Assembly (NCBI GenBank): GCA_947568835.1
Contig: OX387605.1
Coordinates: 14,512,418 to 14,576,417, forward strand
DNA length: 64,000 nucleotides
Source: Protonemura montana
Lineage: Eukaryota; Arthropoda; Insecta; Plecoptera; Nemouridae
Direction of reading: 5' to 3'
In this document: piece by piece, positions 46,601-55,606 of the stretch
Numbering within the stretch: the first letter of the stretch is position 1
Layout: every line of letters begins with the position of its first letter
Notes under the pieces: model-generated
Told to the model about the DNA's origin: nothing
Database searches by the model: none
Seen by the model: the letters and a program-made list of their open reading frames with translations, nothing else
Program-made: the position numbers and the translations under genes

Positions 46601-49196
46601 GAGCTCTTCGACAGGAGTAGGCTACGAGCCGGTACTGGGTTTCCCTCTTCTTCCTTCTAGGCTAGGTTAGGTTCATCATCATCGTTATCATCGTCCACTC
46701 ATTCACGGACGCCATTAGACCAGTGCCACATGGTCCGTTGTCAAAAACAGTGCGTAGTTAAACCCCACAAATCGATCAATCATCAAAAAAGCGCTCAAAT
46801 TTGGGCTTGCCTCCAAGTGAAATCTTGTTTCAATGCTATTTTCAGGGAAGAACCACGCGTTTTGGATTAAATTGATACTTTGCAGTAAGGTCATAGAAAA
46901 TGTGAATTGTGTTATTCTTTTTTTGAAATATCTACTTTTCCGAGAACCACTCATATCACCCCCCCCCCCCCCCCCCCCCCCCCTCCCTCGCTGCGGCGTT
47001 TTTTAGCTCGACAGGCTTGTGCATACATATGTCACTGGTCACATTTGCGTCATATAAAGGAAACCCTCGTAGGAATTGTTTCGTCTTCCGTGAAATGGAA
47101 AAGAAACATTTGTTTTTCGCTGCATAATGCTGCCATGTCGGTTCGGCAAGTTATTGAAATCCTATGTACTGATAATTTCGCTCAAAAAGTGGATTTAAAC
47201 TGTATTGCTACAACTTTGATTGACAGTTTGCTCCATTGCGAGAGGCGAAATGAGTGTGAACGACATGAGGTACAACGTTGTGCTTGTATCGTTCATGCGC
47301 ATGCTCTTGCTCATGCTCTTGCAATTTGCTCATGAGCTTATTGCATGGGGAACGTAATTCCTATGCGCGATATGCGATAATTATCCTCTTTTTCCACCCT
47401 GCCAATCAGGTACGTCAAGCGGCTGAAATTGGAAATAGTGTGCGTACATTGCTTTAGCGGTGGGCGGTAACACAAAAACTCAGCGATTTGGAAAAAAAAA
47501 ACTCAGCGATTTCCACGAATTACAAAAATAAAAAAACGTTAATTAGAGTGCAGTCATGTTCAGCTAATACCGCATGCACTCTAAATGAGTGTGCAATTCT
47601 CAACTAAATATTGTTTTTTTGAATTTTTTTTTCATATGGGTTTAAAAGTGGGCCAAGGGATTAGAGTTGAGTTTATAATATTCAAAAAAGACCGTATTGT
47701 GTGTTTTGTTTATTTATTTCTGCCTTGGTCAAATTTTGAAGAAAGATGTACGAGGTAGTAATTACAATACGTCTTAGAAGCAAAACACACGAAACTTTGC
47801 AACGAGTTTCAACAATGAAAAGTTATAGTTTTCTTGTAGTTTGTAATTTTTTAAATCTAATGCATCGTGGTTCATGCACCAGGAAGATTGGGCAAACTTG
47901 TTAAATGTAAGACGTACCACTAGAAAACGAATTTACCTTCGCATATTTGATTGCACTAGATTATGTTTGCACAATCCATGTTCAATTTAACCCCTGGAAA
48001 TTGAGATTGTATCTCAGCTTAACTTAAGCATGCTCAAATAACTGACTACAAAACGAAAAAAAAATTCTAAATTCGCATAAATATATTGCTTCAGAAAAAA
48101 CCATCCAAAAAACGGTTTTTCCGATTATTGGAAAAGGTTAAATAGAAAAGTCAGGAGCGATTCCATGATTCGCGACGTCAGATTCCGCGCTCGCTGTCGA
48201 CAACTATGTCAACATATATTGCCTGAATTAATCTCGAAATGTACAGACCGGTGAATTCCCTACGCAGTCACGAGGCATTGATTAATTAATACAATCAAAA
48301 GTCATAACAACATTCATCAATCAAACATTGACTCGGACAACTCTGTAATTGTATGATTACCCGAGTGATCATTTACCCGGGCCAGCTCTGGTGACAATTT
48401 CTACAGTTGATGAGTCTTAAGAAAATCGGTATGACGCTCATGAGAATCATCCGAGCTCCGACCCATTATTTTCCGGAAATTAGATTCCGAAATCCAATCT
48501 CTTACCTGCGACAATGTCAGACAGCTACGCAAATGTAATATTCTTTTGCATTGAAAGGTAAAATTGCTTCAAGCTCAAATTACAGCTAGAATAAAGAAGA
48601 AGAAAAAACGGATAAACATTCGGGAACAATATATACCTCCAAGAAATATTTTCCTTTTATTACTTCGTTATCGAGATTGACGAAACGTCATTAATCCTAT
48701 TGCGCTCACGCGGGACTCATCTCGCTTCCCCTATTTCAATTTTCAAATTATCCCAGAGATCCGAAACGACGCCCGAGGCACTGTCCATGTCGTGGACGTC
48801 TCGGACTTTAGGGAATACCATGAAAAAACACCGCACCATAAGCCTCGCTCCTTACGACGAAAGTAAAGAAAGAAGGCAGAAAAAAAGAAAAGATATTCCC
48901 GTCTCCAATTTCCTCACTTGAGCTAAGGCAACGATTCGACAGACGTCTCTGTCGACATGGATGTATTGAGAAGAGACTGCCAGCGGCGTGCTGGCGATGC
49001 ACACAAGGAGGTCCGACAGGCAGAGGCTGACTAGGAGGCGATTCACTAGGCTGCGTTGGCTACACATTAGTGCAGCGACGACTAGGTTGCTGACGAGCCC
49101 CAGACCTAGTACGACGCCTGATAGTGAGACAAACGCCATTGATGCACGAGGCATAACGCCACTGCTCGTGTTCCAGGGCTCGGCGGTGACGAACAT
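43676..49196 (-). CDS. Class A (rhodopsin-like) G-protein-coupled receptor
   Basis: A seven-helix plasma-membrane receptor; the ligand is unknown. Five coding exons (minus): 49196-48918, 46061-45810, 45173-44991, 44593-44387 and 44026-43676, phase 0 throughout, for 423 residues. The N-terminus carries a glycosylation site (NTSS). TM1 contains GLVSNLVV, TM2 VSLCLSDLLVC (Asp 2.50), TM3 follows Cys in RDVCRIV and ends in ERY (110-112, in place of DRY). TM4 has VWILAALAAAP; ECL2 supplies Cys (VVKCDADNNDDADA). TM5 is VFVLPCATLAVCHVTVSYKL, TM6 FAFCWLPYVVY and TM7 SVINPIVYWFLN. The third intracellular loop is long (about 100 residues) with an acidic SSDDEGK patch and basic clusters. The overall pattern is that of a neuropeptide/orphan receptor, but I cannot assign a subfamily. 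Intron 1 holds SINE copy 2 and a poly-C run. Confidence 0.88.
44174..44191. repeat. Perfect 8-bp inverted repeat
   Basis: TTGGCGTA, TT, TACGCCAA within a GPCR intron. A second short inverted pair, GTACTTAG/CTAAGTAC (44324-44331 and 44345-44352), lies nearby. No function is evident. Confidence 0.5.
46361..46787 (+). mobile_element. 5S-rRNA-derived SINE, copy 2 (best preserved)
   Basis: It starts with TTGGTTCTCGTGAGATCA, then GAAGTTAAGCAACACTG and GATGGGTGACC, following 5S rRNA nucleotides from about 28 to 85 and so keeping the internal Pol III control region. The body shares GCTTATCAACCTCTCAGCAG, ATGGATTTGTGGAGGAAT and CTCTTCGACAGGAGTAGGCT with the other copies. ATCATC repeats and the tail GCGTAGTTAAAC through ATCGATCAATC follow. 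It lies in GPCR intron 1, antisense to the gene. Confidence 0.88.
46959..46983. repeat. Poly-C tract, 25 bases
   Basis: An uninterrupted run of 25 C in GPCR intron 1. The minus strand (G25) is the transcribed-RNA sense of the receptor gene and could form G-quadruplexes. The true length may differ in the genome, since such runs are hard to sequence. Confidence 0.9.
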
Positions 49197-49267
49197 CGTT
49201 GGGCAATCTGAAAAATACTGAAGTTGGAAAAAATTTGTGTTAGTGCATATCGACATTTTAGCCCAAA

Positions 49268-50091
49268 GGTCTGATCAACAATGTGAAACAAAAAGTTAAG
49301 CAACACTACGTTGTATTTGATTTTGGATGGGTGACCATTTCAAACTCATGACGAATTCTGTTCGGGAGAGATGCTGGGATTACATCATTTTCAAGAGCTT
49401 TGCTTATCAACCTCTTTTCAGCATGGATTTGCCGAGGAATCTTACTGTCCTTCGAAAGGGTGGTTCGGTCGTTTTTTTTTCGTGGTGCTCTTCGACAGGA
49501 TGCAGAAGGCTACGTGCTGGCATCGTGCTTTTATTCCTCCATTCTAGTTAAGGTTAGAGTAATCATCATTCTCTTAATCTTCTCTTAATCATCTTCTTCC
49601 AGAGTATATAAAAAACGCACCATCTCTCTCTGTTTTTATAAATAGATTAAAAGTTGTATTAATTGACAAGGCCTGTTATAGCATAAACGAATTTTTTAGC
49701 AGCCTCTAACTAATATATTTGGAATGATTGTTGTGTTTTTATTTGTTTGTGATACTAATGTAAATATTATGTTTTGTGTTATTTTTAATTTCTTTTATAT
49801 CATGACATTTTTTTTATATATTAAGACAATGCTTTGACGAGCACGATTTTACTATTGTATTGTATTATTTTATTTTATTTTTATTGTATTAATTATTATC
49901 GGTATAGCCAGTGTTTTATAAAATAATCTCTCAAAATGTCTGTACGCCAGCATTATTTAATGCAATGGTCTTTTTAATGACAATAAAATATATCTATCTA
50001 TCTATCTATCATCATTACCCACTCGTTAACCGTACCAAATGACCCTTTTCCAAAACAATGCGTCGTTAAACACCTAAAATCCGTCAACCGA
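49268..50091 (+). mobile_element. 5S-rRNA-derived SINE, copy 3, split by a LINE-like insertion
   Basis: The 5S part has AAGTTAAGCAACAC and GGATGGGTGACC. Body blocks GCTTATCAACCTCTTTTCAG, CATGGATTTG and GTGCTCTTCGACAGGA follow, up to the ATCATC run at about 49593. The tail (CCACTCGTTAACC, ATGCGTCGTTAAACACC) resumes at about 50011 after 417 foreign bases. It lies about 50 bp upstream of the probable acceptor of the first GPCR coding exon. Confidence 0.82.
49594..50010 (+). mobile_element. 3' end of a non-LTR retrotransposon inserted in SINE copy 3
   Basis: Non-SINE, T-rich sequence of about 417 bp ends in AATGACAATAAAATA followed by (TATC)n repeats, the usual form of a LINE 3'UTR with a short-repeat tail. 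It has no coding sequence, consistent with 5' truncation during target-primed integration. The insertion point is the SINE's ATC-repeat. The family cannot be named from 400 bp of 3'UTR. Confidence 0.6.
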
Positions 50092-50679
50092 CCTAAATAA
50101 TAATCTGATCCTGGACCCAAATCCCATCCGATCCAATCTCAAAGCAGCTGCTCGAGTCGGGGGCGACTCATGTCGACGCCGCTTGCCGGGCGTCGCCAGG
50201 CGTCGTGAGCACATCAAGTGTAGCACCCGGCTCGCAAGTAATTAACGAGATCAAATCGGGTGCTGCTAATTGATTACAAGAACTTGAGCACTTGGATTTC
50301 GAGTTCGTCCGCTCGCTGAGAGCTAATTGCATTCATAATCGCCTGGTCTCATCTCCTGCCGCTCAGCATGTGACACCATTATATTTCCCTGTGTGTACCT
50401 TTACCCGTTCTATACTTTGTGTTCAGTCAGGAGTGATTAGCGATATTGTGCTAAATTAAACAAAACTATGATGATAGGGTTGATTGCGATTTGCGCAGAG
50501 TGAATAATTCAAATGTGAAATTACTAAAATTGGATCATTGAACATACTATCTATCAGTCAAAATATTCATCACAGATGCATTTGAACACTTATTTAACAC
50601 ACATTAATATTGGATTTTAAGTTGTATCAACTTTAATGAATTCTTGATGCTGCATGGAAAAAATGTACGCACGGCTATT

Positions 50680-50747
50680 ATGAAGTTCTGCATTCTGCTC
50701 CTTTTCGGTAGCCATGTTCTACCTCTTTTTCGCATACAAGTTTGCAG
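50680..50747 (+). other. Possible first exon encoding a signal peptide
   Basis: ATG at 50680 reads MKFCILLLFGSHVLPLFRIQ and reaches a donor TTTGCAG|GTAAAA. A short Lys then hydrophobic start followed by a splice donor is typical of secreted-protein genes, but no second exon was found and no TATA box lies at the right distance. Confidence 0.18.
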
Positions 50748-51139
50748 GTAAAAATCCCCGCTAGTCTTTAAATTGCTTAATAAGTTAATTAAACAAGTTT
50801 CAAGGTACTAATGAGCAAGACAAACAAACTCGTTTGAAGTAGTCGCTATCGAATGTTGTAGTACGACTTCAACATTTCTTGTGCAAAGCTTCCGAAACAC
50901 CCACGATAGAAAAAAATGCAATTTACTTCAAAAAGTAATGTTTCAAACGAGACCAACTGGCATCGCTGAAAAGCAAGTCTATATTGTAATTAAATGCAGT
51001 GGCGTTGGGAATCAATACGGGAATTAAAAACGCGTAATGACGACAGTCATGCGAATCTAGATTTTACAAGGTATGGATTTTGAACATAATTTAGATATTA
51101 AATTGAATAAAATTGCGGGTACACGTCGGGTGGAACGGA

Positions 51140-51161
51140 GGGGGGGGGGGGGGGGGGGGGG
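51140..51161. repeat. Poly-G tract, 22 bases
   Basis: An uninterrupted run of 22 G on the plus strand, flanked by GGAACGGA and AGAGGTG. With the poly-C at 46959 it is one of two long G/C homopolymers flanking the GPCR 5' region. Length is uncertain for technical reasons. Confidence 0.9.
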
Positions 51162-51974
51162 AGAGGTGATGCTACAGGTGGCCGCTGGAGCTAAATATAG
51201 ATCACAGCATCCCTGATACTCCGTTCTACGCAGCATATACACGGACATTTCTTGAAACGTCTCGGCCAGTGGCCGTGCTCAATGCATACAGGTGTCTGGC
51301 ATTATTCGTATCTACCCATATAGTGACTAAACTAAATATTAACTTTAGCCACCCCCTAAATCCTCTTCGAAAGCTACGCTCAGCGAAAGGGACGTAATTT
51401 CATGCATGTCGGTCTTGCGCCATCAGCTTTGCCGTTTGCGAAAATGAGATTTTATAAGCTGCGAAACATGGGAGGTAGCGCGGGACTTTCCTGAAGGAAA
51501 CGATTGGCGGGGCAAAGCATTGCTCGTTGTGGTTTTCATGAACTTGAATTGGCTCATTTGGCTCGTATTCAATGTTTTTAACACATTTATTGGGTTAATA
51601 GACATATAATATTACATTGCTTATTGCCAAATGCATTTTGCGAAGTCACGTTGTTAATTTTAACAAAAACTTGCATTGGTGTCAGCTATTTGAAACTGAT
51701 GCTGTAAATATAGGGATAGAATATTTTTTTGTTTTTGAAAAAAAAAATGTAGATATACTCGGCATTCATTTTTGCTACATTTCAGAATCTTTTATAGTAA
51801 AAATAACTCGATGGACAATTTACAACATGATAAAAAGTCTATACCCCTTTAAAAAAAAAAAAAAACGATTCCGTTGAAGATTCTCTTGGCGTACACCCAG
51901 CGGTGTTTTTCCCAACAGATTGCTACTAGAAGCCAACATATACATAATAGTAGTAAAATAGTGCGTATACTCAC

Positions 51975-52130
51975 GCGGCGTCCTTCTCCCCCTGGCGCCG
52001 CTCACCGTGACCCGCTAAACTCGACCGACCGTCCCGACGCGACTAAACCCGCGGCGTCGCGGCGCCCGGCGTCGTTATCAAGCCACCCTCGCACGACGTA
52101 TCACTCGGCCGTTTCCGCACACCTTCGTCA
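51975..52130 (-). promoter_or_regulatory. GC-rich probable promoter and non-coding first exon of the GPCR gene
   Basis: A sharply GC/CpG-rich block (GCGGCGTCGCGGCGCCCGGC on plus) in AT-rich surroundings ends, on the minus strand, in a strong donor GACGCCGC|GTGAGTAT (exon end 51975). A matching acceptor lies upstream of the GPCR start codon (TTTTTTCCAACTTCAG, exon start 49217). I infer an untranslated first exon and a 2.8-kb first intron; the transcription start near 52.1 kb is a guess. Confidence 0.42.
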
Positions 52131-55100
52131 CCCAATATTAGATCAACAATCAGGGGTAGGCTCAAAGAAAATCGTATATACGAACCATTTTTTTGCACTT
52201 AACTTGCCAATGTTTTACATCGACTGATGTGGACAGATGCCGGGTTTCACGCTTCCCTCTCATCACCATCCTGCCATTCACCTGCGTTCTGGTTTGTTCC
52301 TGAACCGATACATATGTAAATACGTGTTTTAACGAAGTTTCGAAGTGTGGTCACTTTGCTTTTTCTATCAGTGTTTCTGAGATTTTCATTACAATTCCTA
52401 TGATCCATCGATGTAGATGGGCAAAACCAAAATTTGATTAAAACTCTCGGACAACTTGAAAATTAGCTGCCTACCATGGTTTGAAACGAATGAGAAGCGA
52501 ATATGCCATCCTTTAGAGATTCACATTAATCAAGCCCGTTGGATGGAATTGAAATCGCAACCGCTTGAAAATAATTAGCTAAAAGCAAACCAAACACCGA
52601 GAGATTTCCTTCGAGATAAGTGCTGTCATCGCAGCAATTTCAAGCTCGTTTCTTCTATCCGTTGGGGAAAGAAAATGAGAGAAGAGATTTTAGTTCTAAG
52701 AAAAAAAAAATGCAGACTTTAACATCCTTCACTGACTTGCTTGTCCATGATCAGAGCTAAGGGCAAGATAAAGTGCATAATAAGATATGAAATTTTATGC
52801 TCAGCGACATGCATTGACAAGAAGTTGTTCGCTCCGCTATGAAAGCTTTTGTTTTACAAGGTTTTGTTTGGTTATCTCTTAAAGTTTCTTATTCACTAGA
52901 TCAATATTCGGTTGAGAGAGAGGAGATCTGGAAAAGCAGTCGGCGGGCAGGCCGATTGTGGGAGGCAAAGACAATACAAATTGTTTAAATCCGTTTTGCG
53001 AATTCTGTTTGGAAGACTGGATGGCTTTTCAAAGCGCTCGTTGAGAAACCGTGAACACGTCTGCTCACTGCACGTTAATTACCGCGGCAATTTCTCCATA
53101 GAGTAGGTACACAGTAGTTTAATTGCGCCAGGTCTCTTGATTATACGAAAATTAAACCAGATATGTTCCACTTGTAAGTTAGTATTGGATTGGTTGATAA
53201 TATATTTGAAAATCTGGAATACTATTAGAGACGTTCATGACATCGTACCGCGTGCATGTCAAACACAGCGTCATGTTTTTGCAGAATCTGAAAGATGGTA
53301 CAGACATTTTTAGGTTATCATTTTAATTTACCGATACAACAATCCCTGCTTCAAAATATTGGAAAATAATCGCGAAATAAATAGAATACAGAAGAAACTC
53401 AATTAAGAGAGGAAAATTGAAATCAAGGGGAATACCAAGAAATATATTATAATCATTTTGTGTCTCCTCAAAAAAAATCAAGATTAATTTTTCTCAGTTA
53501 TTTTCCGTCACGCCCGCCTCGATGACGGGCATCAGATTTGAAACAATTTCGAATTTCCAGAGAATCTTAGTTCCTTGGCAAGCGTTCTACTGACACACAG
53601 TATTGGTATGCCTCGAGTTTATGCGAAGACGCTCTCTCATGGTAAACAAGTCACGTGAGAACGCTTATAGGTACGCGACGTCGGTAAACAGCAGATGCTG
53701 ACTCTCTAGAGAAGACTCAACCAACGTTGTTTTCCATCAAAACATCCCGCGATTCAAAGGTAAACAACACAAGGAGTATGACAATTGATTTTCATAAAAC
53801 CATATTCTCTTGGTAAGAGAATAGCTTCCGTGTTTTATCCCGTCGCGTCGCAATTCAAATTGTAAATGCTTTTATAATATCGATCGATTTTTTTAATTTA
53901 GTTCGAAGTAAAAGTTTTCAAATGATAAAATGATAAAATGCATGAAGCAATCTTTGTATTCCATTCAAAATGGTATTGCTGGTCTTATTGTGAAATCTTG
54001 CCTCAAAGAATCTGCTGTGTTTCTCTAATTGTAAAACTTGTTTGTTTTGCTACGGTATTGAGGCAGAGGCAAAGTTGGACCGTTACGCGCCAAAATTAGC
54101 CAGTGTGAGCATAGGGCAGGATGAGGGCACCCTAATTTTTATGACTTTTCTAGACCCTAAATGGCACTATCTTTATATTTCTGAAATACCTTTTGGCTAT
54201 AATCGAACATTTACAACACTGTTTAATTTGAACACCAGATATCATACAATCTTTTTTGTTTTATACGTCTTGAAAAATACTGACCAACATTTCCATGATT
54301 CATTCCACATGATTCATTACCAAAAAAAGTCATAGATTCACGATAAGGAAATAATAAGCGTATGATAGAGATCATTCATCTCAGCTGGTCACGGGATATT
54401 GCAGTGACCTCGGTCAGAACTCTCCATATATGGGAACCAGAGACGAAGGCGTCTCGCCATTGCCGAAGGTGCAATGTCACCTACGGGAAAGGCAATCGAC
54501 TCAACGCGTCAATCGAACGAGAATACAGTGATGTGAATATGTGAGATATCAGCATGAAGTATAGATTCCTTGGAAAGAGTCCTTTTGAAAGCTCTATTCC
54601 ACATGGTCACAGACAGCTTCCACATAGCTGAGCGACAATTTGAATGAAACGTTTTACGGAAGTCGATCCGTTTTCTGTCCAGAGTGAGTCAGAAATCAGA
54701 AGGACTTTACTAACACGCTGTCTACGAAAGATGGTCGTGGGTTTGATACCCACTCCATACCTTCTGTTGTCTAGATTTCACGCCAATTGAACCGTCTACC
54801 AACGAGTCTATTGTTGGTTGTGTTGTGTGTTTGGAATAGCGCATTTAGAATCATTACAGAAAGTATTATCATTTACCAAGCGAGGCAATGCTGCCAGCCA
54901 TGATTTTGGTGTCTTTTTATTTCTAGACGATATCTGATATGTCTGTCGTTAATTATTTTATTTTCTTGTCAATTAGCGATAGGTTATTTGTTTTCATTCA
55001 CATAGTTTCGATAAAAAAAAAACGATGTACATGGCAATTACCTCGTTCTCATCGTTCATCATTACCGTCATGATACAGATTGCAATCACGCGAGACTATT

Positions 55101-55588
55101 TATAGAATACCTGAACCTACCTACGCAATATGTTTCCATTATTTTCTCCGATAAATGAGACAGACACTGACCAAGATCAATTTTTTTTGGGAACAAAATA
55201 AGATACTTGACCAAAAATGAATCTATAAATACAGGCCAAGGAGAAAGGGATACAAGATACTCTGAGATGTCAAGCTACATTTGAGATACAGTTGACTCCC
55301 TTTTTAAGAAAATTTCGTGCATGGAAATGTAGGTTTAAATAAATGGAATGTTGAAAAAATGAGCCACGTCTTTGTATCATTGCATGTAAAGACAAAATAA
55401 GAGAAATGTTGAAATAAGATTCAAGCAGAAATTAAATATATGGCAAAGTTTAAAGATATTCTCCTAAAAATGTCTAAACTTGTATCCAGAAACGTCACAG
55501 CACTCGGCAGACAGAGGTTAAAAGTGTCGTGGACCAGAAAGCAAAATGTACATTGGAAACTATTGATTCAGAGTTTAATTGCCAATTA
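52131..55588. other. Intergenic, GPCR upstream
   Basis: AT-rich, no supported gene. It contains a tRNA-like SINE near 54.7 kb. Frames at 54042-54335 and elsewhere lack splice support or recognisable composition. Confidence 0.45.
54690..54860 (+). mobile_element. Probable tRNA-derived SINE
   Basis: GTGGG TTTGATA CCCAC (54737-54753) forms a perfect T-arm, with a 5-bp stem and 7-base loop matching the Pol III B box. Upstream ACACGCTGTCTACGAAAGAT resembles the D/anticodon region of tRNA-Arg-like SINE heads. The acceptor stem does not close, so it is not a functional tRNA. The 3' body has no partner in this window. Confidence 0.45.
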
Positions 55589-55594
55589 TTTATT
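55589..55594 (-). terminator. Poly(A) signal of the candidate small gene
   Basis: AATAAA on the minus strand (TTTATT on plus), 12 bp beyond the TAG that closes the last exon. Confidence 0.45.
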
Positions 55595-55606
55595 GTTTAA
55601 AACTTG

